Part shown: in pieces, positions 23,362-35,293 of the stretch
How the letters are laid out: every line of letters starts with the position of its first letter
How positions within the stretch are numbered: position 1 is the first letter of the stretch
Assembly (NCBI GenBank): GCA_030760725.1
Contig: JASWHV010000004.1
Span: 50,931,136 to 50,995,135, forward strand
Source: Neostapfia colusana
Lineage: Eukaryota; Streptophyta; Magnoliopsida; Poales; Poaceae
Direction: 5' to 3'
DNA length: 64,000 bases
Made by a program: the position numbers and the translations under genes
The notes under the pieces: model-generated
What the model saw: only the letters and a program-made list of their open reading frames with translations
Told to the model about the DNA's origin: nothing
The model's database searches: none

Positions 23362-25273
23362 TGCTTAGGGGATATCACACTAAATAAAGACAGTATTACG
23401 GGAAAACTTAGGATTACGGTGAGAAATCGCTAGTATGTCCAAATAAGTACTATGTTAGTATAGTTACTTAAAGTGGCATGACTAACTTACTTGTTATAAT
23501 TATGTATTTGGATTATGTAACGACACATCTACGCTCAGGTAAGAGGTAAGGTACGCCACCGAAAGCGGTCAATTTCGGTTAGCTCCCTCATGCGAGGAAC
23601 GTAGCATGAGATGTTCCGTGCGGCAACAAGAGTAAAGTGAATATGTTTTCTAAGACTCTTCATGTTTTAGAGACATATGAACGGCACTAGGCTCTAGTGC
23701 GCAAACCCAGGGGCAAGAGGAGACCCCATCGTGTGGTTTGTAACACGAAGTATGTGCTCTAGAACTTGTTATGTTCTATGGGGCATACGAAAATGCTGGT
23801 CCACCGGTGTGCTTAATTGCAAAGGTGTGGATCCCTCCGTCGGGTGCTGAATAACCCGGCCATGTACCTTGAGACGTGGTTTCACTCAAGGACGGCCGTA
23901 TGGCAATGATACGGGCGTATGTATTTACTTTTAAATATGGACCTGCCTGAATTGAAAACTATCTGAGTGGATCATTATTGAGTGTTCTTTTACAGGTGCT
24001 AACCACGTACATATCTTGTGTAGTACACGTTTGCGAGAGGCCTTTTTTTAGTGCCACGGTTGAGTCGTATATGCCGGTATAATCCGGTTAGGATTTTTTA
24101 TTTTATGAGGAATGTAGTACCGACATATAAGAATCATGAATGCTTTAAAAACAACTTTTTAAGGGAACTAATATTACCAATCTTAGTATTTAGGACTCTG
24201 GTTTTGAAGATAAATTCAAATTTTGAATAGTTCCGCCCAAGGGACTTGAAAAACAGAGTGCTCTGTTTCTGGCAGCAAGTTTGCTGGATTTTAAGAGGGC
24301 ATAACTCACAAGTTATTTAGCAAATTGAGGTGTGGGATATAGTTCTGTAAATATGAGGAAGTTCTATAGGACTTTGTTGTAGACTTCGAGAACAGAATCA
24401 CACATCAAACTGGTTAAAATTCCCGATGAGTGTAAACTGTCCAGAACCAGGATAGACTCAAAACTCTCTCTGGACTGTTCTGTTTTCAATCATAAATTCC
24501 TGTAGAAAAATAAAAAATTGGCATAGTATACCTTTTTAGAAAGGTTATGAGATGTTTTATATCTTTGTAATTCAAAGCTTGTACAGCTGCAGTACCGAAT
24601 TCAGTGGAATTTTGAGTTGAAAACAACAACTTTCAAAGGAGGTGCTGTTGAAATTCTTCCAGGAATTCTGTCAATTTTGAATTGTCATAACTTTTTAACC
24701 AGAGCTGATCTGGGGAAAATAAATACTAGATGGAAATATACTCAAGTTAACTACAACTTTGGTATTCAACTTGAGTTATGAAAATACCAAGTACCAGGTC
24801 AAAATCTGGGATAAGTAGAAAATAGTCATTCTGAGCAGAGGGATGAACAGTTGAACTCATTTGAGGGATTGTTGTACCTATTGGGGTTTTATTACACCCA
24901 ATGGGGTAGGACATACTCATGAGTTGTTATCTTCAACTAGTGAAGGAATTGAGTATATTACCTACTCAAGTTCTTTTCGCTAGAGACCATGTTTTTGTCG
25001 TATTGGAGATAAAAGGATAGTATATGTGATGACATAGCGTTATTAATGTCTCGTAGTGACCAAATCTAGATGAGATAAACTTCCAAAGAGGAAGTCCATC
25101 AATTTGGATTTCACTATTATGTATTGGTCTGGTAATGGTGTAGCTTGTGCAAGGTATTACATTATCCATGTACGAGATGTCTCGCTTTTTTACCGTCATT
25201 ATGTTTTACTACTATTTTATGGATTGCATGGAGTATCCTGTGGGGCTGATTTGATTGTCGTTATGGTTGCAGG
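23362..25273 (+). other. Element C 5' leader (untranslated)
   Basis: This is about 1.9 kb without a gene. It carries the shared leader motif GAGGTGCTGTTGAAATTCTT near 24639 and other stretches homologous to the B and D leaders (for example the CGTATATGCCGG-type segment near 24070). Confidence 0.75.
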
Positions 25274-26003
25274 ATGGTTCGTACCTGGGCCGTGCATGAG
25301 GTCGGGGGCTCGAGTCAACAAGGGGGTGATGACTCCCAGCCACCTGCCTATGACAATACCCCGCAGCAGCAACCACCGCCGCCGCCTCCGCTTACGCTAG
25401 CGTGTGATATCGGCGCTGGTGGGCTCTCATGGGGAGTAGACCGACCTGCTCCGCACGATATTGCAGAATACGTCCCAGGCGTGGACGCGTCAAGAAAGGG
25501 GGCCCCGTGAGCCCCATGTCAACACGTACTCAGATTTCATGAGTATGCATCCTCCGGTGTTTACCGAAGTGGCAGAACCACTGGAGGCCGACAACTGGCT
25601 GCGGACTATTGAGTCTAAGTTTGGGCTGCTCCAATGCACGGAGCGGCAGAAGACTCTCTTCGCGGTGCAGCAGCTTCACGGTGCCGCCGGTGCGTGGTGG
25701 GCGAATTATATTGCCTCACTACCTTATGGCCATGCCGTTGAATGGCAAGAGTTCCGGGAGGCGTTCCGCGCCTATCTCATACCTCCCGGTATGATGAAGA
25801 GGAATTTCCAAGAGTTCTTGGAACTGAAACAAGGCGGGAGAAGTGCCCATGAATACTCCCGTGTTTTTAACCATCTGGCGCAGTACACGTTAGACTATAT
25901 CTTCAACGAGGAGAGAAAGCGTGAGCAATTCTATCAGGGTCTGAATCCCAAGATGAATACGCATCTCGTGCAATGCAATAGCGACACCTTCAACGACCTC
26001 ATC
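25274..26003 (+). pseudogene. Gypsy gag (element C), frameshifted and cut by element D
   Basis: ATG at 25274 opens MVRTWAVHEVGGSSQQGGDD, nearly the same as in element B, followed by a Pro/Gln run. After PPLTLA the frame shifts and continues in the frame of MQNTSQAWTRQERGPREPHV. The capsid-like region reads LEADNWLRTIESKFGLLQCT, EWQEFREAFRAYLIPPGMMK and GGRSAHEYSRVFNHLAQYTL. It ends at FNDLI (26003), where the LTR of D begins; the matching B protein continues with more gag and a zinc knuckle. Beyond 26003 the frame stays open into LTR sequence, which is coincidental. Confidence 0.88.
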
Positions 26004-27224
26004 TGTAAAATCCCCAAGTTGAGCCTTGCTGACGTTTTTGTGGAATTCAAATCAGCAGGGTATACTTCTCCTAAATTTGTTTTCAAATTCGAACTTTTGC
26101 CACATGAAATAAAGGAAGGGCTACAAAAGAAAATAAACCTGGCTGTTCAAATGTCAGCACAAACGAGAGTTAACGCCACAGAAATTAAATTCAATTTTTC
26201 GGAATTTGCTGCAACTTTTGAATTTGAATTGTGGAGCCACGGTTGTTTGGAGGGGGAGACTTGGTGGGACCCGCACGTCATTGGAACTGAGAACCCTCAG
26301 TGGTTCTTTCTCTGCGAGCTCGCCACCGAGGCAACCACCGAGCTGCTGCCCGTGCCTTGCTCCCGAAGGCAGGCAATTCCATAGCATTGTTGATCGTTAG
26401 CCACAGCAGCTGCACAACTCAATTGCCTTTTCTCTGCCCAGACAAACAACCGAAGATTTTCCTCCGTGCGACGTTGTTTCCACAGTTTGAATCCTCGGCA
26501 GATTTCAATATACACACACACTTGAAATCGGGGCCACTGTTGTTTGGGGGATACCTTGGTGGGACCCGCAGGTCAGTGGAACAGAGGCCACGTTGAAATT
26601 CTATTCTCTGTGAGCATGACACCGAGGGGTGAGGCATTCCACCGAGATGGCTGTGCCGTTGCTTATCACCGAGGCGGTTCAATCCTTCTCTCTCGGCTAA
26701 ACAGCGAGGATGCACAACATAATTGTGTTTTCGCTGCTCGCCACTCCAAGGAAACAGAGCCCTTCTCGCGCGCTCACCCGAGAAAAGCACCACTCGGCTC
26801 CCGCCTTCTCTGTGCGCACATCACCGTTCTGCTTCCGGCCACTGTGGCGCCCGGTGGAGCCATCAAAGAGCTGCGCCGGAGCCTCCTCTACCTCCCCAAC
26901 ACGTTCTCAGCTCATCCCCGGCCTCCCTACGATGTGGCCGAGACATTTTCCCTCCGAAAAACATAGCTACGCCACACGTCACGGCAACTCAACGCCCGGC
27001 CGACTACGATCATCTCCGGCACTACCAACACAACTTAAAGGTGCACCATGATGTCTAGATCGTGCTTCCATAGTCCCCTTGCCCCTCCCCACTGCCGGTG
27101 CACCGGAATTTGAGTTTTGACGCCGGTATGTTTGAGAAACAGATGCTGTCCAATTCTTCAATTTCGCCTAAACCAATTGATCAACGTTCATGCAAATCAA
27201 ATCACAGCTACAAGGGCTCCTAGC
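26004..27224 (+). repeat. Element D 5' LTR, first part
   Basis: Starts TGTAAAATCCCCAAGTTGAG and matches 56583 onward closely until CTCCTAGC at 27224, where element E is inserted. Several open frames here occur in equivalent positions in the 3' LTR and are not genes. Confidence 0.88.
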
Positions 27225-30200
27225 TGTGGGGACCAACCCATGGTTCACCCACTCTGGGATCGCAGAGGGTGGTGCCATGCGATGCGGCACCCAACAGCAC
27301 ACAAGAAAAGAATATGAACAACATACAAACTTTATTTTCATAAGAACAGCGGAAGTCTTTTACAAAACATAATTATACCATGGAAGTATTCTTTATAACT
27401 ACTCTCTCATCCTAACTAAGCAAAAGTGTAGCCGTCCAGCCCGGGGACCCTACACACTAGCAACATGGAACCGGAGATCACGGCGGCGTGCAGGGCTCCA
27501 GCTCGGCCGTGTACCCCGACGGGGGCACCGCCTCATCCTCGGACCCCTCCTCATAGCTCTCACCTGCACACAGCTCAAATATTGCAACCGTGAGCACGAT
27601 GGCTCAACAAGGCTTAACCGACACCCTAATCATGAAACTCTACATGCAGGTATTGGTAATGTAGGATAACGACATTGCAATAAAGACACGCCTACATGTT
27701 AATCCTTACTTTCAGTTTTATAGCAGCAGTTTAATGAGCCTTAGGCAGCCCTCAAATCGGAAGTCAACAATCAAACAAGAAATGCTTTCCTCCGATGTGG
27801 TGATGCCCAAAGTGGAAAATAAACTTAATTAGCTCTACATCTACAGCAGACATGGTTTTCAAACATTAATAGTTCATCACAACATATTATCAATCACCTG
27901 GCTTATTTCACTTCTTACTACGTCACAGAATAGTGAACAAGCGGTACTCAAATAACCGCGAGGGATGGTAATTGCAATCAGGAGACACCCAGACAACACG
28001 TCACATACACCCACTTTCAGAAGTGTTGTGCCACACACCTTCCTACTCTGTTGTATGCAACAACCTTTCAAAGGAAACCCAAATGCCGAACCGGTCCATC
28101 CGTAACGGGCAGGAGGTCCCCGCGTGGAGCGTGACTGTGCCCACAGGCAGATTTACACCTTGCTACCCTCAACCCACTCCTATAAAACGGTTGGGTAATC
28201 CTCGGCACCCAGGTTAACCAATTACAACGGTTTCCTGCTTATGTCAGTATGCCATCCGGTACTGTTCGATACTTGTTCAGCAGGCCTGCACATGACTCGG
28301 TCCTCAATCGACACCAACAGGGCTACGCACGTGAGACCTCCGCTCACTGCATCCTATCCCCCTGCTGGGTCTCAGTTTCACAACTCTTAAGCCATTCTCT
28401 ATTCTTTTCCATACCATGTGATAAAATGTTACCTCGCGAGTAGATTCTAACTACTCGACTTCTACCGAGATCCTAAGAACATTAGCATGGCATTCTCTAC
28501 TCGTCGAGATTGTAAACTACCCAACCCTCCATAGGATTTAAAGTTTATGCAAGTGGGATTCAATCACCCTAACTCTAATGCAAGCATTTCACCCTAAATA
28601 TAAGTGATACAAATGAAAACTTTGTAAAAGTACTTAAATGCAAACCGGGGCTTGCCTGGTTGCGAGATAAACGGAAAGTCAACATCTGGTGGGAGGACGT
28701 CCAACGGCTCCGGTGCGTCCTCAACTTCGGTCACTATATATGAAATGTAGCAAAATATATGTATAAGTGCTAATGAAGTATAAGAATTAACTTATATTCA
28801 TAGCTACTGCTATTTATGTTCCTTAATTGGCTTTGGGATTTTTCCAGTGGATACTAGACTTACTAAGGATGATCTGACCAAAATTTAGAGAAATTTCATT
28901 GAACCTTGTGGTCTCCCAAATTTCCGCAATTCCAAGGCTTCTCTTAATTTTGAACCCAAATCTGGAGCTTTGACATGGCTAACAGTTGAAGATCTAATTA
29001 GGGTAGGTCTCCATGGTACTAACAAAATTTGTTCCACCATTTTTTGAGCTACCAACAGAGAGATATGAATTTTTGAAGTTGGACAGGGGTTCTCAAAAGT
29101 TTTTGTTTAAAATTTGAATTTCCAAATAAAGGCTGAACTTTAGAAGGCAATTTATCCTAGCAAATCAACTCCAATGAAGCTCAAATTTTTACTGAAGATC
29201 AGTAAATATGGAAAGGATTAGCTTCCCAAATTTGGGAATGTTTCATAAAGAATTGCTCCGGGAATATATCTCTAAAATATTTACTAAAAACAATTTAACA
29301 GAAATTCCTAGGCATTTTAATAGCAAGCAATTTGTTCCTCTGTGAAGTACTCCTTATGAGGATTCCAATAAAATTGGTCTCGCCCTTTTTGGAGTTTTGT
29401 ACACATAGTTATGGGCTTGCAAAGATTAGCTAATTTCTAGAATTATTTGCTTAACAAAAACTTCAAATAAATCCACAGGTCGGTCGTCTTCAACCTCCCG
29501 ACAGACCCCGCGTAGGCACGCTGGAACCAAAAATGGTGCGCTTCGTTCTCCTCCAATTCTCAACCATTCTCGATGTGGTTTCGTGCTACACCATCCTCAC
29601 CGCACGTCCTAGCAGCAGGGCAAGGTTTCGAGGCATGAAAACGACGGGAAACCCAGCGGCACCGGTGAGGTGGCTTGGCGGTGCGGCGTCGGTGAGGAAC
29701 AGCACGTCCCAAGCTTCAACCAGCGAGCTAATCTGCAGTACACCATCCCTAGAGCACGTAGAACACGATGCTACCCCTAGCCCGAGCCGAAAACGCCCGC
29801 AAATGGGAGCTCGACGTTGAACCGAGCCGTTTTGGCCGGCGGCGATGGGTTCTCGTCACCCGGGGTGTAGAAGGGATGGTTTGCTTCGTGCTTCAGCGTG
29901 GGAGGGTGCTAGGATCCCTGTAGCAGTGTATAGAACCGGAGAACCGATGATCAAACGTGTGGTGAGAATTTCCCGAAGTTGTTTTGATCGGTTCTTCATG
30001 TGCGCCGGCGGTAAAGTCCAAATTCCGGGTAGCGGGCGACGGGGAAAAACAAACGGACCATGGGAGGAGGATCAGGACCCTTTGGCGCACCTCTGTGGGC
30101 TTTTAAGCACGTCGAGGAGGCTTGTAGACGGCCGGGAGACGTGGAACTGAGTCGGTGGCGTCATGCCCTCACTACAGGAAACCCGATCATTTGCGACGGC

Positions 30201-30358
30201 TAGAATTATTTGCGACGGGACGCCGTTGCAAATAAATTAAATTGGGACGGCTAACCCTAGGCCATCGCAAATACAGGAGCCATCACAAATAGTACCTTAT
30301 TTGCGATGGCTACGACTGCAGCCGTCACAAATAGCATTATGTTGCGACGGCCGGACCT

Positions 30359-30943
30359 GTGGCGGTCGTAAATTTAGCAACCATCGCAATTAAAAGCTTG
30401 TTTGCGACAGCCGATGGAAATGCCATCACAATTAAGGAAGCCGTCGCAAATGACCCCGATATAGTCGACCGGGCACCTCCCAGTTCACACAACTGCCGCC
30501 GCGCCGCGCCCGTCCACCGCTGCCCGTCCTCCACCCGCCGCCGCTCGGCCGCCCGCCGCCGCGCACCGGCCGCCGCCCCGCGCCCGTCCACCCGCGCACC
30601 GGCCACCGGCCGCCGCCCCATGCCAGTCCGCCCGCGCTTGGCCGCCCGCCGCCGCCGCCGGCCGCGCCCAGCCCCCGTCCGCCCGCGTCCACCGCCCAGC
30701 GCGCCGCCACCCGGCTCTCACCGCCCGTCGTGCACGCTGCTCCCCCGTCGCCGTCGCCTCCCTGCTTCGGCTCCGGCGCCCGGCCACCCGCCGCCTCCCT
30801 GCTCCAGCGCCAAGCCGCCCCCTGCCTCCTGGCTCCCGCGCCCGGACGCCCCCGCCTCCCGCCTCCGGCGCCCGGCGCCTCTCGGTAACCTATGTCCATG
30901 CATTTTTTTAATTTTTTTCTTGTTGTTAGTTAGATTTAGTTAG
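30359..30943 (+). other. GC-rich proline/arginine-rich tract inside the CACTA element
   Basis: The 30480-30890 stretch is dominated by CCGCCGC-type sequence and is open in several frames on both strands. The plus frame reads Pro, Ala and Arg runs. It ends at CTCGGTAACC (near 30882), which resembles a splice donor, followed by AT-rich sequence. It could be a captured GC-rich first exon or simply low-complexity expansion. I cannot assign a product. Confidence 0.3.
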
Positions 30944-31093
30944 ATTAGAGTTAATTGAATATTGTTTTAGAGTAATTTGTAATTAATTTGGCAATTAAAT
31001 TGTTTTTTTGTAGTTAGTTTATAGTGTTGTAGTTGTAGTTTAAGTTGACAATTAACTAGGGTGTTTATAGTTTAAGTTGGTAATTAGTTTGAT

Positions 31094-32170
31094 TTGCCGC
31101 AAAAGGCGGCGTGGCGGGGCGCGGCGGGCCGGTCGTCCCTAGTTCATTGCGACGAACAGCCCGCCGCGCGCGCCTCCCGCCACACGCGCCTCCTCGCCTC
31201 CTCCCTCCCGTCGGCCCCGCCTCCCGCCACCGCGCCCCGCCTCCCGCCGCTGCGGCGAGGATCTAAAGGTCCTTGACAACTGACAACATCACACACTGCT
31301 ATTTCGCTTGTTTCGATGGGCTGACACTTGGGCCACCAGACACAGCAGTTAACGGTAGGCCCAGCCACGCTCTCTTCCCTACAAGGCTATATAGTTCCAA
31401 GTTATTAGTTCGTACTTGTGATTCCGCTTCCATTTCCTTTGCTTGCGGCCGCCCCCTCCCCCCGCTCTGATTTATATTTTGACAATGTTATATAAAATAT
31501 CAAATAATTTTATATTGAATTATTGATTAGTTGTTGATTTGTTGTTAAATTTGTAGTTTCATTAGTTTAATTTGTCGATTTAAATAGTTGTTAAATTAGT
31601 TTCAGCAATGGAATAACTAGTTGTTCAAATCGTTTAATTAGTTAATTTCTTGTTTAATTTGTAGTTTTATATATAAATTATTTGATTAGTAGCGTAATTG
31701 TTTAAATATTACTTTGATTGATGAAGTGCTAAATTATTATATAAATAGTCGGGCCGGCCCAGCCTGACACAAGCTATTTAGGGTCCGGCTCGACACGGTC
31801 CATTTAGGGCCCGGCCCAACACTACAGGGAACGCGATGATTTGTGACGGCTAGTATTATTTGCGACGGACGACCGTCGCGAATAAACTAAGGAGGGACGG
31901 CTTACCCGCCACCTCTCCCGCCACCGCGCCCCGCCTCCCCCGCCTCCCGCCGCTGCACCCCGCCGCGCCCGCCTCCCGTCGCCGCCGCGCGCGCCTCCCG
32001 CCACCGCCGCGCTGCCTTCCGCCGCGCGCGCCTCCCGCCACACGCGCCTCCCGCCTCTCGCCTCCTCTCTCCCGTTGCCCCCGCCTCCCGCCGCCGCGCC
32101 CCGCCGCCCCTGCCTCCAGCCACCGCGCCCCGCCTCTCGCCCCTGCGCCCCGCCGCGCCCGCCTCCCGTC
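31094..32170. repeat. Duplicated GC-rich blocks and AT-rich spacer in the CACTA element
   Basis: Two GC-rich blocks (about 31100-31260 and 31900-32170) share the phrase CGCGCGCCTCCCGCCACACG, and an AT-rich spacer lies between them. The many Ala/Gly/Arg-rich frames here on both strands are low-complexity artefacts. Confidence 0.6.
31822..31910 (+). mobile_element. Second CACTA left terminus inside the element
   Basis: CACTACAGGGAACGCGATGA with following TTTGTGACGGC and TTTGCGACGG repeats copies the outer left end at 30170. Only one right end (34243) is seen. The flank of this inner end does not match the CCT on the right, so the outer end is the functional partner. Confidence 0.7.
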
Positions 32171-32667
32171 GCAAGTAAAATAAATTGCGACGGCCAAAGA
32201 AAAAGCCGTTGCAAGTAAGATAAATTGCAACGGTGAACCCTAAACGGGATATACCCGGCCCCGACTCACACACCCCGAGGCCGCTGACGACTACGCGGCG
32301 GCGGCCCCGGTGAGCGGTAACCGTCGCAAATAAAGTTTCCAAGCCATAATTGGAGACGGTAACCATCGTTCGTCCCCAATATGTCATTATTTATGACAAG
32401 CTACCGCGCGTGGATGGCGGGCCCCGATGGGTGGTTTTCTCCGGTTCATTCCTCCTCTTTCGTTATTTCCTCGCCTCCTCCCTTGTTGTTGGACAGTTGA
32501 CCCCAAACCTTGAAGAACTGCACCATTTTTGGGGGGTGCAGTGTAAAACAAGCGAGGTTATGCTGCCAAAATTTTGTTGGGCTTTAGGTATTGTGTCTCG
32601 TCAGAAGCAGGATAAATCCTGCATATATTAACGATAATTTCTTCGGCTTTAAACTGTAGAGTCAAAC

Positions 32668-33711
32668 ATGGGTGAAGACCGCAGTTGGATGTATACTGAC
32701 TGGAAGAGCAGAACTGGTGGTCACTCGGATGAGTGGTACATCAAGTTAGATAAATTCTTGGATCGAGCATTTTCATTGTCAACTGATGATAAGGTGCGGT
32801 GCCCATGTACGAAATGCCGGAACACCAAGTTTTATCGTTTTCAATACAAAATATTAAAGATATTTCAATTCCATATTACTGATTCTGTTTTTATAGGCTC
32901 GCAATATTCGACGGAGTTGTCGACTCGAGGGCGGCGAGACCTGCGAGAGGCAGCTCCACACAGTCTTCGTCGGTGGGCCTGAGTCGCCGTGTCTCGCAGG
33001 TGGAGACTCTCGCCCGTCAGGTCCAGGAGAGTCGCGAGCAGTTTCAGTCAGACCTGGAGGCGCAGAGGGCGGCGATGGTGGCGCAGAGGGCGGCGATGGA
33101 GGCCACCATCTCCTACCAGCGAGCCTGCATGGAGAAGATGCGACAGACGATGGAGATGCAGCGACAGGCGATGACAGTAAGCTAAAGTAATTTAAATTCA
33201 GCGCATTCTTAATAATATGTAACAACCTGGAACTTTTGCAACCACAGAGTTTCTTTCAAGGCTGCGATGTCCAGGGGTTGCACCTCCAGCTTCCTCCACT
33301 GCCACCGCCGATTCCACCGCCGGAACTGGAGCTACCGCCGCCGGTGCACGTTTCTCCGGGTGTTCAGATAATAAAAAACGTTCTTACTTAGTCTTAATTC
33401 ATAAAATTTAGTCTTACTTTCATGCCAAACAAATTGTTGTCTTATCTAGGTATTGTAGCCATACTTAGTCTTACATAATCAAACATATAGCAAATCTAAC
33501 TCAAATTAAATAAACTAAGTTCAATATGATCAATTATAGCTTGTTTAATCAATTCTAGTCAAAAAAACGAAGTTCTAAACAAATTAATATGTCCAACAAC
33601 TTCTATGTGTTGCAGGAATCGGCGACGGAGGCTCAAACTCCGTCGCCGTCTATACCGGCGCCTGGACTGGCGCGCGGCAAGGATGTTGGCGGCTCTGGAG
33701 TAAGTGGAAGC
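32668..33711 (+). pseudogene. CACTA transposase gene remnant: N-terminal transposase-associated domain fused to a coiled-coil tail
   Basis: ATG at 32668 opens MGEDRSWMYTDWKSRTGGHS and RCPCTKCRNTKFYRF, which fits the transposase-associated (zinc-binding) domain at the start of plant CACTA transposases. The catalytic transposase domain that should follow is missing. After a likely acceptor (TTTTTATAG, 32897) the frame reads RAARPARGSSTQSSSVGLSR and a heptad-like stretch (VSQVETLARQVQESREQ; MEKMRQTMEMQRQAM). A donor at 33177 and acceptor at 33245 would join a Pro-rich exon (LHLQLPPLPPPIPPPELELP). A last exon may run 33616-33711. Exon borders are inferred. Confidence 0.65.
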
Positions 33712-33904
33712 TAGCGGAGAGCCTCTCTTCCTTATTTTTGTATTCTTGTGATGAGATGTGAGACTTTTGTGTTTTGATCGATGGAGCGGCAAGGATGTCG
33801 TATTTTTCTATTCCTTATTTATCTGCTGTTATGTCTATTGTGTTTCTGGCCATCGAGCCGGACAAAATGTTCAGTTTTTTTTTAAAAAAAAATAAAAAAC
33901 CTTA

Positions 33905-34243
33905 TTTGCGACGGCTTTTTATACAGTACCGTCACAAATAAGTGTGCAGCTGTCGCAAATTAACCTACGTAATTTGCAACGGCCACCGCCGGCCGTTGCA
34001 AATTAAGTACTTACTTGTGACGGCCACCGCCGGCCGTCGCAAATTGTCGAGTCGGGCCCATCGGCTGGGCCCGGGCTCTTGTTTGCGGCGGCCGTCGCAA
34101 ATAAATTTAATTGCGACGAAAAACAAGCGACAGCCGGAAACCGTCGCAAATAAGTAAAGCCGTCGCAATTTGATTATTTGCGATGGTTTTACACTTATTT
34201 GCGATGGCCTTGGCCGTCGCAAATCGCCGGGATTCCTGTAGTG
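33905..34243. repeat. CACTA right subterminal repeats
   Basis: Repeated TTTGCGACGGC and GCCGTCGCAAAT motifs in both orientations end at CCTGTAGTG. These are the expected transposase-binding repeats next to a CACTA terminus. The left end carries the matching cluster at 30190-30470. Confidence 0.85.
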
Positions 34244-35235
34244 CCTATTTTCCTCAGAGAAAAACAGCTTGGCACCGGTGTAGACGGCCGGCCACGAGCT
34301 GAGGATCGGTGGGAAACATTGAGGGGGCTCCAGCGAAGCTTTTGGGCAGCTCAGCTAGGCACTGACATCGCCGTAGGATGATCAGTGGTGGGGGACTGGA
34401 AGCAGCGGCTTAGCTTGGGGGTTTGGTTCCTGCATTCGAGCAGAGAGGCTGAGGAGGCTGCAGTTGAAGGCAGAGAGGAGAAATAGAAGTGTGCTGCGGC
34501 TCTGATCACCCACGCGCACAGCTGACTTCGGAAGCACGCGAGGAAGCAGTTCGGTAGAGCATCGGGCGAGGGAATTCAGCCGGGAGCTGGTGCTCTCGCG
34601 TGAACAACCGAAGGCAAAACAGAGGCGGTAAAGGCACTTGGGTGGCTGACATGTGGACCCCATCTTCTAATTCTTAATCCATTTTCCCTCTGATCTTTTC
34701 ACCACAGCTACTCAAAATTAAAGACTTTGCTTTGCCTCAAAGTTAAGGTTTCAAAATTTGAATCCTAAATGATTTGAATTCTAGTGTGGAATTTGAATTG
34801 AGTTAGTTAATTGAATTTGATATGGAATTTGAATTCTCCTTTTGCATTGTTCCATAAAAATAGAAAAACCACCCCAATGTTTCTGAATTTTGGCATGGCT
34901 GCTAATTCACATGTGGAGAACACATTTGTGGAACCAAATTTGCAAATTGAAGAAGTTGGGATTTGAAACTGAAATTTAAATTCAGATTAGAGGTCTTCCC
35001 CTTTTAATCCCAAACAAATATTAACACCCCTCCAAATGAGCTGAAATTTGGAAGTTTGAAAATTTAACATGTGAATATCCAAGTTATGAATTCAGATCTT
35101 CATGTTTGGAAGTTTTGGGAAGTTTGAATCACCACTTTGAACTCACACCGTTGTAATCGAAAGTTTTAATTCCCCTCATTTTTCCTAAGGTTAAAGGTGC
35201 TGAAATTCTTGCTACCAATTTTTGGGGATTTTACA

Positions 35236-35262
35236 TCCCCCCTTAAAAAGAATCTCGTCCCG
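35236..35262 (-). other. Element E polypurine tract
   Basis: The minus strand reads GAGATTCTTTTTAAGGGGGG then A and the LTR start TGTAAAATCCCC. This is the plus-strand primer site. Confidence 0.88.
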
Positions 35263-35293
35263 AGATTCAAAAGAAAAGCAAAGGTGGGAAACT

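Larger units (their letters stand above)
4578..26003 (+). mobile_element. Element C: Tekay-type Gypsy retrotransposon, 5' portion, interrupted by B and D
   Basis: A plus-strand LTR starts TGTAACAGCCC at 4578, just after Copia sequence, and ends TCCATCACA at 23346, followed by a tRNA-Met-type primer binding site at 23350. Element B (6095-20054) sits inside this LTR. A leader and gag follow, and gag is cut at 26004 by the LTR start of element D. The rest of C (pol and 3' LTR) is not in the window. The gag closely resembles that of B, so both belong to one broad family. Confidence 0.85.
30170..34243. mobile_element. CACTA (En/Spm-type) DNA transposon, deletion derivative
   Basis: The left end is CACTACAGGAAACCCG and the right end is CGGGATTCCTGTAGTG, nearly perfect inverted termini. 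The target duplication is CCT (30167-30169 and 34244-34246), the 3 bp typical of CACTA elements. The other LTR of E keeps the empty site (GCCCTGTTTTCC, near 44734). Subterminal repeats of the form TTTGCGACGGC in both orientations fill both ends. The 4.07-kb element lacks a recognisable catalytic transposase core, so it probably depends on a helper element. Confidence 0.95.
27225..35235 (-). repeat. Element E 3' LTR, interrupted by a CACTA transposon
   Basis: Matches 41807-45715 on both sides of the 30170-34243 insertion. In the first 150 or so aligned bases I count about seven substitutions, six of them transitions, plus small indels. The terminal stem-loop lies at 27267-27292 and the conserved inner block at 27911-27976. 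Open frames such as 29533-30150 reappear in the other LTR and are not supported as genes. Confidence 0.9.

Noticed and set aside
26004..26384. Apparent extension of C gag by about 125 codons
   Set aside because: The extension is read from the LTR of element D. The homologous gag in B continues differently, so the open frame is accidental.
29533..30150. Open frames in the E LTR that resemble a small gene pair
   Set aside because: The same segment is found in the other LTR (44100-44794) with shifted frames. It is LTR sequence.
30432..32387. Several Gly/Ala/Arg-rich frames on the minus strand
   Set aside because: They are mirror images of CCG-rich low-complexity sequence and open in multiple frames at once.
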